Below are positions 25,527 to 37,957 of a stretch of 64,000 nucleotides of DNA, in pieces (within the stretch, counting starts at the first letter, position 1; every line of letters starts with the position of its first letter). Source of the stretch: Ooceraea biroi (lineage: Eukaryota; Arthropoda; Insecta; Hymenoptera; Formicidae); the NCBI RefSeq assembly GCF_003672135.1, contig NC_039517.1, forward strand, positions 6,417,475 to 6,481,474, in the 5' to 3' direction. The notes under the pieces are model-generated. The model worked only from the letters and a program-made list of their open reading frames with translations. It ran no database searches and was not told the DNA's origin. A program made the translations under genes and the position numbers.

Positions 25527-25626
25527 NNNNNNNNNNNNNNNNNNNNNNNNNNNNNNNNNNNNNNNNNNNNNNNNNNNNNNNNNNNNNNNNNNNNNNNNNN
25601 NNNNNNNNNNNNNNNNNNNNNNNNNN
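25527..25626. other. Assembly gap of 100 N
   Basis: Exactly 100 undetermined bases, a conventional placeholder for a gap of unknown size. Sequence on the left is the end of duplicated block copy A. Sequence on the right (from CGGCAAAAAGG) is unlike what follows the same point in copy B. Confidence 0.99.
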
Positions 25627-28600
25627 CGGCAAAAAGGCTAATTTGATGTAGGCCTGTTTGGGACACAATACGATGCTCAATATTGGGTTATAAAATCTGA
25701 CGGCACCCGGTAGATCATGGTACATTCAATTAGGTAGTCATCAGTGTCATAACTACGATATACGGATGTGCATATTGACCCATTTAGCCGCGTTACATAC
25801 GGTCAATGCATGACACACGCTGCTACTGCAGGCGAGAGAGATGCCACTCATTGAAATAGATACGGAAGGGCATTTTGTACAAAGTGAAATAAATCGTAAC
25901 GAGCGGCTCGAACGGCCGCAAGATGAATCCAGCGTTTATGTCTTGATTGCACCGATTAATTTCTCAGCTGTAATGAGCGATCTTCTCGTCGGAAGTGCGC
26001 GAAATGAATGACACCTAAATTTGTTATTCAATTCACAAGATCTTTCTTGTGATTCGTTTTGTGAATTAAATTCAACATTTTTCCGACAATCTGAATAGCC
26101 CTACGAAAGTTTCTACGGAAAGTTTATCAATTCTCGCGTGAAGCGAAGAAAGGGATGGCCAGAAGGGACGGAAAACATCTTTCCATCGCGATTTAAACCG
26201 CGCATGAATGCTTCTTAGTCGCCTTCACGAGTTGCCAGCGACGCGAATAACACTTTCGTATTAAAGCGCAGAGGGAGCCAAGGAAATGTTATTAATCCGC
26301 GAGGGAAGCGAAGGAGAACATGCGGACAGTTGAGCAATCAATAAGTTATAAACGCGTACTAGCGTAATCTATTGCTGCGAGAAGATTGAATACGATAAAC
26401 TGAAGATGGACTTTTCAATTCAGCGGTTGAACTATTCAAACATTTTGTAATCTTATTTGTAAATCTCGATTGCAATAATAATACAGTCAATGTGATAATA
26501 ATGTCCATCACAAATAACGCTCCGACAGACAAGATCAGTCATTCCAAATTTAGAAGAAGCATTTTATTTTTATGACAGCCTCTTCTTTTCTTTCTTTTCT
26601 CTCTTTGTAATGACACAAGTATAATACAGATGTTGCTGTTCGCATCTAATGGATCTTTCTTCCTTACATCCTATTGTATCTTCCCCATCGCGTGTTTGAT
26701 AAGATTCACGCACTTCCTTCGCAACGGAAGTCGCTGAGAATCGACGGAACGTTCGATGAAAGGCGCCTGATATCATGAAGCTATTATTCCATTAAGCACC
26801 ACCGTGACGATTAAGGTGCGCTTGTTACTGGTGGAAACAACAGCGTAACATTGAAACATACGCTTTCCGGCTCCCGACGACCGAGAGCGATCGCTGATAA
26901 CCCCGCGATAACATCCTCGTCGCCGGCAGCTATCTCCGACAGAGACGGAAGGAGCACGAAGCAGCAGCGTACCGTATTCTCTTTCCGAGAGTAGCAGACA
27001 GTAATTAATTCCTTTTTTAATATTTATACGTCGCTCTTGAAAACCTTTTCCTGACTTTCTATGCGACAACCGCATCCCTCAGGCAGCGCGCATATTAACC
27101 AAGTAAAAGCGCCGATGATTTCTATCGCGACGCACGTATCGGTGACGCGAATTTTTCGAGAGATCCGAGTATCTCCTACTACAGCAGCTGGGACCTTTTC
27201 ATTGATACATACGCGTCTGGTAACGACTTCTTCAAGCCGCACACGCGACACCGCACGTGATCGGCGACTCTCCATATTTTTTTCCTGCATGAGCAGCGCG
27301 TCAGTTTCCCTTGGCATCGCGATTCCACGGAAACGACAGATCAGAACATGATAAAGTAATGATATGCTAAATAAAACATTAATTTCTTTACCCGATACTT
27401 TCGATGCGCTTGCAACGACGTGGGAAATCAATTCGGTATTTGAAAATAAACGCAAGCTGGGCGCGCCTAGAGAAATTCTCTCATTGTGTAATATAATACA
27501 ATAAAGCTTTTTTTCAGTTGGAGCAATCGGGAAATTACGGCAGTTTGGATAATTAATTTATGCCTAATTAACGGCTGCTGCAAACTGATGTTTCGAATAG
27601 ATACACGCTGGGCGCTGGACATATTTTCTGCAAAGGATGCAATTAGGGAAATATGTCGTGACATAACGATCCACAAGTGCACTCAGAATTGAATTTCATG
27701 CGTCTTCAGGTCTGTCTTCGCCGCGGTGAAATCTACATACGAAAGCACGCGTCTGTATGAACACTCGCGTAACCGCATAGCTGCATGGTCTCTTAGCTGT
27801 CACGCGTACGCATTAATGAGGAGGAACGCCTAGTGATCGCCGGTGCACGCGGCGTGTGACGAGCGTATTACTCGCGGCCGCGTCCCAAAAGGACCGAGAC
27901 AACCGGAACAGTTCGCCGTTTCGCCGGCCGAATCCGAAATTTCATCCTGATCCCATAAGCTGCGCCGAATTGCAGGAACTTCGAATGAGATTATGCCGAT
28001 TGTGCCAGCCACAATCGAGTCGCAATAGGATTACGAGCATGGCGATGGCCAAGGCTTGAAATTCGAACGGACCGACTTCGAAACTTGCGAGACGAGCGTA
28101 CGATGCGTTCGCATCTTGCAATTCGCATAATCGGCGAATGGGATTAAATTCTAAAGAAAAAGAGAGAGAGAGACATGCTTCCCCACGGGGAAGCATTTCG
28201 CAGTATTTTCCCTTTTACAGCTAATTCGTACATGGCCGGGGCGATTAAACGATGTACGAGACGCAATTTTGTTCTATTGCGGAGGCGATTAGGAAAGAAA
28301 GGAAACCTCTACGCCCATTCGCCGCGCGAGCTCAAGGTACTTCGCGTTTCTGCAATCGCATAACGCACGGGGACTTTGCCGATCGCATGAAGCGTGGTTC
28401 CGATAGCTCGCTCTATGCGACCATCAAGTCCTCGCGTGGCAAGTACTACGGCAATTGCGATTATAGAATACGAAGAATAGATCATAAATTATTGAACAAG
28501 TGTTTCAAAGAATTCAAAAAATACAGCGCGTGGAAGTGTGTAAAAGCATAGGAAAAACAGTGGAATGTTTAACATAAAATGCATTTTATAAAGTTACAGG

Positions 28601-28829
28601 AATAGGAAAATTTTTAGTTTTGAAGTTTTAATCACACTCATTCGCAAATCTTCATTATCGAGAATCATTTTCAAGAAAGACATTCCTAAGTATTAAAACT
28701 AGATATCTTTTATCATTGAAAATATAAAATAAATAATATTATGTTTGTATCGAATTTTACATATATTTTGCATATCGAATTTTCCATTATAGAATTCCGT
28801 GTTATTATATGTTTTATATAAGTATTATA
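25627..28829. other. Unique intronic sequence between duplicate copies
   Basis: About 3.2 kb with no copy elsewhere in the window and no recognisable protein domain; the ORFs are short, overlapping and on both strands. A near-perfect 22-bp hairpin (ATGCTTCCCC, AC, GGGGAAGCAT) occurs at about 28174-28195. If the assembly is right, it lies in the intron between the two exon E copies. Confidence 0.5.
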
Positions 28830-29798
28830 CAGGGTGAGGCACCTAAAACAGGCCACCTGAATATCTCGGCTGTTATTGATGATAGAAAAAAATGTGTCAG
28901 ACCAACCTTGCATGGTTTCGAGGGACACATAATTTGTTCTAGATAGTTTTTATTAGGTGGACGCGTAGAGGTCATATGAAGGTCAACTTCGTTTTTTTAA
29001 ATGGTATGATATGGTTTTTTACGTACCATCTAGTAGAGCGTTTGAAGATGCGCACATTGATCTACGGGTCAAAATCATTCAAGGTCACTGAAGTGCTAGA
29101 ACTTTTTCATTTCTGAGTTTACGGTATTTTCAATAGCAGAGAACTCTAGGCAATATAAAAAATAATGATATCATCAACTCAGAACTCCTCTGAGAAGAAA
29201 AAAATTTTAACTCGAGAACTTTTTAATTTCTGAATTTACGGTATTTTCAATAGCAGAGAACTCTAGGCAATATAAAAAATAATGATATCATCAACTCAGA
29301 ACTGCTCTGAGAAGAAAAAAATTTTAAACTCGAGAACTTTTTTATTTCTGAATTTACGGTATTTTCAATAGCAGGGAACTCTAAGCAATATAAGAAATAA
29401 TGATATGAACAACTCAGAACTTCTTTGGAAAAGAAAAAATTTCTAAGGTAGAATTTTTTTTATTCTAGAGTTTTTATAATAGCAAGAACTCTAGGCAATA
29501 TGAAAAAGTTTTAGCACTTAGACATTTTAGCCTTCAGTGACCTTGAATGAATTTTGACCCGTAGATCAATGTGCGCATCTTCAAACGCTCTACTAGATGG
29601 TACGTTAAAAAAAACATATCATACCATTTAAAAAAACGAAGTTGACCTTCATATGACCTCTACGCGTCGACCTAATAAAAAACGATTAGAAAAAATTATG
29701 TGTCCCTCGAAACCATGCAAGTTTGGTCTGACACATTTTTTTCTATCACCAATAACAGCCGAGATATTCAGGTGGCCTGTTTTAGGTGCCTCACCCTA
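28830..29798. mobile_element. Palindromic element, CAGGGTGAGG family, copy 3, with inverted core
   Basis: A 969-bp element with the family's ends and arms (left TA-CAGGGTGAGGCACC; right end decayed to CACCCTATA). The core carries about 3 units of 117-118 bp (starts near 29119, 29236, 29354). From the left arm to about 29500 these units run in the opposite direction to those of copies 1 and 2 (CTAGAACTTTTTCATTTCTG...CTCTAGGCAATA). From 29500 rightward it matches copy 2, because that part belongs to duplicated block B. Confidence 0.88.
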
Positions 29799-29804
29799 TA
29801 TATA

Positions 29805-30210
29805 CAGGGTGGCCCATTTTAATTTATACAGTCGATTTTTAAAACACTAAAGAGATACGAAAAAATGTTTTCAGACAAACATGTCACGATTTCGAGGGGG
29901 ACATAAGATGATACCATTGGTTTGACCTTGAATAGTCGTTGAAGGTCACGCGAAGATCACCTTCAATTTCTTAAATTGAAACCCCAACTTTTTATTGCAG
30001 ATTCTTATTCTCCATCGAAAAGTAAGTAACTTTTGTCTGAAACATTTTTCCGAAAAATGTCATCTTATGTCCTTAAAATGATCTTCAAGATGAGTTTTGG
30101 TATCATCTTATGTCCCCCTCGAAATCGTGACATGTCTGTCTGAAACATTTTTTCCTATCTCTTTTAGTTTTTTAAAAAATCGACTGTATAAATTTAAATG
30201 GGCCACCCTG
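29805..30210. mobile_element. Small palindromic element, CAGGGTGGCC family, second copy
   Basis: It is the duplicate of 18830-19237 with the same TATATA junction to the neighbouring palindrome, so it is a copy by block duplication rather than a separate insertion. Arms are about 120 bp and it is flanked by TA. Confidence 0.88.
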
Positions 30211-33200
30211 TATATTTTAAACGTCTTTTCTAAAATTTACCCAATTTAGTATTATACAGTCATGTTATAAATACATATGTGATTAAATGTTGGATGACTT
30301 TCTTTTCTGTTATTTCCGCAGATAAAAGGAAATGTTTAAAATAAATGGAAAGAATTATGCAGACTTACATTATGTAGTAGTAGTTAGAAAAGCAAAAAAA
30401 TATTTTATAAAGATCTATTCACTGTTCTATGCTCGTATCGGATATTGCGATAGTCTCGTTGAAATTTTAACCATGCCAGCCGGAACGTTTCGCCGTACGA
30501 TTCCGCCATGTACGTGATCTCCCTGACACGGAAATAACGTAATTTTACCTTCGAAATTAAATATACTTGCGAGAGAGAACAGTTTTTGTCTATAATAGAA
30601 GCACGTTATCGAATTTAGTTGAGGTGAGTCCTCGGCGAGTTCGAGCAGCTTGTTCAGCGGATAAAATGTGTTTCGCCCCCTAAAAATTCAGTCGATCATT
30701 TATATTTCACAAGTTCGCCAGGAAAGATATTGGAAACCATCAATGTTTCTAGAGTTTTCATTTTCCGTGGTCATTATGAAATAAAGAAGACAGCAAATAT
30801 AAGCCTCTTTTTTTCTTCTTTGGATTTTCCATGCGCCCATATTCCCTTTTTGTAGTGTAAGTTCTGACAAGCACGCGAACACGGTACCAGAAGATTCGTA
30901 GTGGCATAAGATATTTTTTCTAGCATGACAGGCTTTAACTTTAGACTGGATTGCCATGGCAGATATTAAACTTCCCTTCTCCTGTAGTGCGAGAAGCTGG
31001 AAGTAAAGTACGAGGGAAACGAGCATTGTTTTCATTCCGATGCGACATCTCTCTCGAGATTCCAGTTCCTATATTGCCACCCACAAGGTATACCCTTGTC
31101 ATTTATGTCGTTCTTCTCGAAACCGTCGTATTCAGAAATCTCAGCCTTCACGAAGGAATCTTGAAACGCTTAAGAATGATTTCTGTCGGACGAGAGAGAA
31201 TCTAGAACAACCTTAGTTATTGTTAGAATAATAACAGTTTATAGATTTCTGGCTGTGCCTGTTCGCATATTAAACAGAATGAAGGAGAGAATAATCTTTA
31301 CGCAATATCGCAATAGAAAGAAAAATAAAATGCAATATGTGTCAGGCCAATTCTGTTTGCGGTGCCAGTTTTAAATAAATTTAATTGAAATGAGAGAAAA
31401 TATGAAGCATGTAGGTCATTTCGCATAAACTTGATAGATTTTAATTGCATGATATTTATATAGCAAACATTTCAGAAATGAGAAATATGTATTTCTGTGA
31501 TATAAAATTTAAGTGTTTCTATTAAAATTAATTCATTCACCAAAAAATGTTTTGGTAAATATGTTACTATATTAAGGTACGACTGCATCATTTTCACGTT
31601 TTTTTTTAAATTTTATGTGAACAATTTTATCAATAATATTGGAAGTTTAGGCGTGTAAGTAATCTATATGTAAAAATTTTATTGATCAGAAATATGATAC
31701 AGTATCCTATATCCGTGCCTTTATTTTAATGTTCGGAAATCGAACATTTTTACGATAAAATTGAAAATAGTCTATACAGTAAAATAAAATTTCGAGGAGA
31801 ATTTGATTTCCAATATATCAATAATTAATCATTTGTACTTTTATTTATTAAACGTTGCCCATTTTGTGGTTTCTGCCTGGATTTCACGATTCAATCCAAT
31901 TTATTTGCTCGTGAAAAATAAATAAAAGCTTACCGCATAATAATGTTAAAAACCGTAGCACATGAATACCTCAATTTTATCACATTACATGTTGCGTGGA
32001 CAGCTCGAATTTACATATTAGATTAACAAATTAACTTCTTAAAAATTTATAAGTTTGTTTTTCGCTTGAAGGAAACAGGAATGTTACGTGCATTAATTAT
32101 TCGCGCGGCGCTGCACCATATCCGCTGCTGTACGTATTTATTTTTTCTGATTCCCCGCATTTGTATTCGATATTGTCGCTGGACAAAAATACGGGAAAAC
32201 TGTATATCGCAATGGTTCGATCAGCGGCATACCTTTTACGTCGTTTTTCTTCTTTATCGTTTGGTCTGCAAATCACGCCTCGATGCATCCACACTATTTT
32301 TCAATCCTCCACCATATATAGCAGATGCAACTAGGTACATTTTTATGCGGAATCCGGGGAAACTCAACAACTTTTTAGTCGTGTTCTACTGTCCTCAATT
32401 TACTTGCGGTTTCTCATCATTCGTTTCTTTCTTCAGCGCTTCCTCGTTTTCTTTCTTCGGCTCGTCACTCCGACTACTTCATGCTTTGTCAATTTTTTCG
32501 TGCAGCTTAATGGCAGAGGCTGCGATTTCAGCAACGTGCGCGTGCCACAAAGAGGTCGGCATTTCTAACAAAAGGGGTTGCTCGATGCTCGCCCGCGTGT
32601 TTACTCGATTCTCACGTCCACTTAGCAAACTCCGTCTACCCTTCACCTCGAGTTATCGCGGCAAAGAAGAAGCCCGTGAGTCGTTTCTGCGCTGAACAAA
32701 CTGCGTGAAAAGCGTAACAAAGGCGGGAATAATGGAAGAGAATAATGCCGGCCGGTCGGTAACAAACGGTTGAATACTATCGGGTATCTCACGAGAACGA
32801 TTTTATTTATGGAGTTCTTTAAAAATGCACTGGTACCGGTAGTTTTTCCGCCGACGTTGGGAAATGATGGACCTCGAGAGATATTTATGAGACCACATTG
32901 ACTAAACATTTTTCTTGTATGCCGTTCCTTCCGTATTTTAACTCTGCTTTCAAATACATGCGGTCGAGAAACGTTCTGCGCGCTGCACACCTTGACGGTC
33001 ATCATCTAAAATCGAGAACCGGTAATACCTTCTGTTCTCATAAATTTTCCGGTGCGGACTTTAACTGTGTCTTCGAGTCGCGCAAATGATCGGTAGCTCC
33101 GTACGTATTGATTTACACCCCCGACCTACATCCAAAGGTAGCCGAAAACTTCTCCGCGTTTGCACGTACTAGTTCGCAATCAGCTCGGCAGAACTGGCGC

Positions 33201-33770
33201 GCAAAAGGAAACCCGCTTACGAATTCGCGTTGTTCCCACTTGGCGAGGAAATCATACCCGTGCCCGATAATGGCGAACAAAGCAGTTGCTGCTACTTGAA
33301 ATTATTAAAACAGTTGTTATCGCACGTTATGATCTCTTCGTATTGATTGGGTCAATTAACTGTTGTTTTCAATTAACCATCCGATGAGTGCCGGCGATCA
33401 TTTTGTTTTCGTTTTCCATTTTGTATTTGCAATGCTACAAGACAAATGACAAACAAAGATAAAATTGATCTTCTATGAGAACGTAAAACGAGCATCGATA
33501 TATCAGTGTATCGATGACGAATAATTAAATTCTGAGAGTCACGATGGAAATTGAGCGCATCGATGGTAAATCTACCCCGCACGGCTGCACTTTTCGCATA
33601 CGTTCCCATGACTGCCCTCGGCACTCAAACGGTTGATTGCGATATTCGACGGAATATAGAACCTCTTTCCACGTTTCTTTCATCTTGAGCATTTTTATTC
33701 AGCGACGACACACTTTTTCGCACATTCAGCACATAATTATGTTTGCGTTCGGATGTATGGTTACACTTAC

Positions 33771-33846
33771 AAATTGATCCCGTCATATCCAGCTCCGATG
33801 CCGACATGATCCACCCCGGCGATCGTCCGCACGTGATTGATGTGCT
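33771..33846 (-). CDS. Membrane dipeptidase exon E, copy proximal to exon D
   Basis: This 76-nt exon encodes (E)HINHVRTIAGVDHVGIGAG then YDGIN plus 2 nt of a Leu codon. The Asp of GAGYDG corresponds to the substrate-binding Asp in human DPEP1 (GGDFDG). The acceptor is atatgttgcag/AGCACATC and the donor ATCAATTT/gtaagtg. It lies in block 29500-36500, the second copy of a 7-kb duplication, and is identical to the copy at 22799-22874. Because 76 is not a multiple of 3, only one copy can be used in a working mRNA. This one is closest to exon D and lies in sequence that runs without a gap to exons C and D. Confidence 0.92.
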
Positions 33847-36800
33847 CTGCAACATATCAAGAAAATTGCACGTATAATGTAATCGTCGTAATCCGATGCG
33901 CTCTGTAATGCGCCGCGATGTACGAACGCGCAGGTCGTTTGCCATGTAACGAGAAAAATTACATTCGCCACCCTAACCGCGGACTATCGCGCCCGGTGAA
34001 TGCCGACCGAGCTATTTTTCAACTACGACTAATACACGACCGGTATTCTGCTCACGAGCCACAAAGAAAATTACCTGCATTTATACGTTTCATCCGGCTG
34101 CATTGTTGCTCGCCGCGTGACAACGCATTTTTATATATTTGATGTAGGATAATGTCGCGCGTTCCTGTACGTGGTGTACGTGCTTGCGTTCCGGTTATCA
34201 TAATTTTATGTCACAATCGCGCTGATACAATTTTGCGGAACGTGCATTAATTAATCATATCGCGTTTGATAAGGTTGGATAAAGAATTCGTTAATGTTTG
34301 CGCGAACTCGTTCTCCCATTTATGCAAAACCACCAGGTGGGACGCCGCAGATCGATTTGCAATTACCGTGATCGTGCCGTGAAAAAGAAATTGGAAGGAG
34401 ATTCGCGGAAATCTGTTGTTAATCTTCGATTTACATTCAGATGTGCATGGAGAATGTATCTTTCTGTTTATCGGCGGCTTCGCGTAATCGCGTTTGCAAA
34501 TGCAATTTCCATGACTACGTAAATTTTGGAAATATACAACCCTCCCGCGCGAAGATGGATAAAATCGAATAATAATTTGAGCAGGTACAATGAGATCATG
34601 AATGTGCGCATAAACAATGAAAATTTGCATATCCGTCAGGCGGATGTTATTGTTAACTCGGAAATGGCCGCGTGTGCGTGGGTGCAATTTACACCTCGGT
34701 GATCTAATGCATCACGGGTGTAATTTACATTCGCGGCGACACAAAACGTGAAAGACAATTCCGTGCTCTCATCAGAATTATAAACAAATTCCGTTTCTCG
34801 TTGGATTTATTGCCGGGGAGGAAAAAGGCCGCTCTAACATTTCACAACCGCGGGCCGTGACGTGTCTGAGATTGGTATCCGTCGATGCGTCGATACGAAA
34901 GTACTCTAACGAACGCTAAGGCATTTAAGATTCAATGTATCTAACAGATAACGGCATGCCGCTCGTACGAACGTGCGACATGCATAATCGATCGGATAGA
35001 TGACATAATTCATAGCCGATCAAGCCATAGAGCAACGGCGCGCGCGCGTGTCAGTGAACCGCAATTTTGTTAGAGTAGCACGAGCTGCTGCGAAGCGGAA
35101 CACATCAGAAACGTCACAAATTTCGATTTTCATGTTGGCGCGGCGTCGATCTCGTGCTCCACCCGGGCTATCTCCATCATGTCGTAAATTATATGTCGAC
35201 CAGTCCGGCATGACGCGGGCGCTCTTTCGAAATTGATCGTGATTCGCCGAGACACATCGTTACTCGATACGGACAGAAAATCATGTAGGTGTGGCGAATG
35301 CAGAGATCCTCGAATAAAATTTCGTCAATCGAGAATCTTGAGTTTTATTGCACAAACAACGTTACAAATTTGTCTTGTATTTATCGAAATTAAAAGAATT
35401 ACTTAAATCACGATTCCGGTTGAGGACACGAGGAAACAGAGAGTTGTTTGCGATCTTTACAAGTTTCCATTAAAGATGCAGACGACTTTACAGCATGACT
35501 GCCATGTGTACGATAAACGGAAGTGGTCACATTTGCATTGCATTCCGTGCATCGTAACAGTTGGCGCCATTAGCAGGTTGCTACCGAGATCTTTCGATTT
35601 GCATGTACGACGTAAACAAACGCGGTTAACATTTGTTTGGTAGAATAACGTGCAAATATCGTCCGGAATACGAGAGTACGAGAGAACACGGAATACGAGG
35701 CATTTGATGCCTTGCGCGTGCGAAACACATATAAAACGTAATCACGTTTAAAATAACAAAAGTGCATTGTTATCTGCAGAAAGATTGATACTATCACATA
35801 CAACTAAATTATTAGTTTATCTCCAATTAAATACTATTTTGTAGTTTGCCAATCGATTGAAACTTGGACATAGAACAGAAAACAGAGAATAGAGAGAGAG
35901 AGGGAGAGAGAAAACAGATGGGTGTGATGATTATATGAACACGTTGGCGAGGCTTCTTGAATTTCATTTGCCAATGCTGAAACACAAGTGCGAATACAGC
36001 GAATACAATTACCGGACACAAAGAATTAAATAACACATCGGCTGCGGATCGAAAGTAACTTCCGTAGATATCGTGCTTTCGCGCGCGGCGTTCCAGCGTG
36101 CGGCTCAAATCGAGAAAATTGCATTTACACGGTAAACAAAGAACAGTTACTCAACAAACGTAATGCAGGGAATTGCGGGCTGCGATGGAGCGGCCGTGCT
36201 GGTTATTATTAACCGGCGGTGATTGTTGCAACGCGCGATGGCAGTAGCAATGGTCACCATGGGATCAGCCACGCTCCGCGGGAAGAGCAACGGCAATGGG
36301 GATAGGGCGAAGGGAGAATTCGCGCGAATCAATCATAAGCGTGTACCGGCGTATAATACTGGCCGAATGACCACGCTGGGCAAACGCTGCAATCCTGAAA
36401 TTATTACCGCCCACCCGGTGCATAACGCACTTCCCGCGTTCGCATAATTTTCTTGCCCGCTCTCCGCCGTGGTGGACATAATTTTCTCCGCGGCCGTGGT
36501 AGCCGATGTAAAGCAATTAGAGATGCGGCGTGCGGAAGGAAACAATTATTCAGGCACCCGGCCATGCCCGATTACGCCTCGTCCGATGCGCGGCCATCCG
36601 GCGTGCGGTACTAGCAATTATCCGTTGTTCCTTCTTTTGTTGCACAATCGAGACATTGTGGGAGGCGTTGCATGATGCAATCTGAACGACCTCTTAATCC
36701 GCGTCTCGAGGTTCGTTATCGCACATGGGAGACACGTTATACTTTTCGCGGTGGTCACATATGCGGGATATGACGTTTCTCACACGTTTGCTCATTCTCG

Positions 36801-37957
36801 TGGAAAATACCGGAGAAACTACGAGACGTGGATTATCGCGATCCTAGGAAAACTACAAATTTCCCGGGCGCTCCGGACCGGTTTGCCAGATCCCGGAGAT
36901 TAACGCGAAAGAAAAATGAACGAAACTAAAGAATTTATTGTGCAGCATTTATTATGTTCGTGGATTAAGAATTACTGGAGTTTTGTCGTCTTCTGCTGGT
37001 CTTCTCTCGCGGTCGGAATTCCACGGGGAACGGAATAAACGGAATCCACGATCAGCTCTTCGTAGATCAGAATTCGCATTTGCGCCTCTGCAAAAAGCGA
37101 CGCGGCTTGGTACTACGAGTAGAATTGGCTGCATCTACGGAGAACGTCAGAGCCGTTTCGCTTTTTTGTCACGTGTGCCTGCAAAACGCTCGGTTTTCGC
37201 AGGATGCACTCGGAACCGCGCAACGTGTGAACTTTGGATTACGCTTTACGCGTGGACTTTGGTTTTGCGACACATTCTTCACGCTGCGAAAAAGCACGGA
37301 GATAACTTTGTTGAACGTCGCGTACTTTGAGCGTACGAAAAAGTTGTATCGCTAACAGCACAGCAAGAGAATTTTATTCTTTCTTTCTTTTTGCGGCAAG
37401 ACGGTTGATTATTGAATATATTAAATTGGCAATTTGGAATGAGGAATTTATCGCATTTAGTGCTAATTTAATCGCGGAGCTCGTCTGAGTTGCGAGCTTG
37501 TTTAAAATTCCATTCTCGCGTATGCCTAATTGTATCCGATATATATACACAGCCGTTTACATTACTGGTGCGGTCTCAAATGTTAATACCTTCGAAACTT
37601 TGCGCCGCACTATAATAATGCAAATAAGACGGCAAGCCGCAGGAATTGGCATCCAACGGGAATGCTCCTCTAGTTGCTTCACTAGCAAAACGCTTCGGAT
37701 GTTCGTTTTGCAGCGTCTACGTTGAAAGCCGTGGCTTACTCACGGAAAACACCTCGGTCGTGAAAAGAGACTGCGGAAAATGGATGCGATTTCCGTATCT
37801 TTCTTAATCAGTTTTCATCCAGAGACGTAAACGGAGACGATAATGATTACCGTGCTTAAAATCAAGAGACAGAAGTGACAAATTTGCTTGCTCATATAAC
37901 AAGAGATGTCTCATTTTATTTAACGACGTTTTTGTTTCATTTCGGACGGAACATATA

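Larger units (their letters stand above)
29500..36500. repeat. Large duplicated block, copy B (7.0 kb)
   Basis: It is the counterpart of 18527-25526, including the small palindrome and dipeptidase exon E (33771-33846). It continues without a gap into unique DNA after 36500 (AGCCGATGTAAAGC), which leads to dipeptidase exons D and C. A 209-codon ORF at 32066-32695 exists only because of one extra T relative to copy A, which argues that it is not a gene. Confidence 0.95.

Noticed and set aside
25291..25725. ORFs running through the N gap
   Set aside because: The undetermined bases are read as X; there is no evidence for continuity across the gap.
32066..32695. 209-codon ORF on the plus strand in duplicated block B
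   Set aside because: The same sequence in block A lacks one T near 21175 and the frame is broken there. No domain is recognisable and opposing ORFs overlap, so it is chance.
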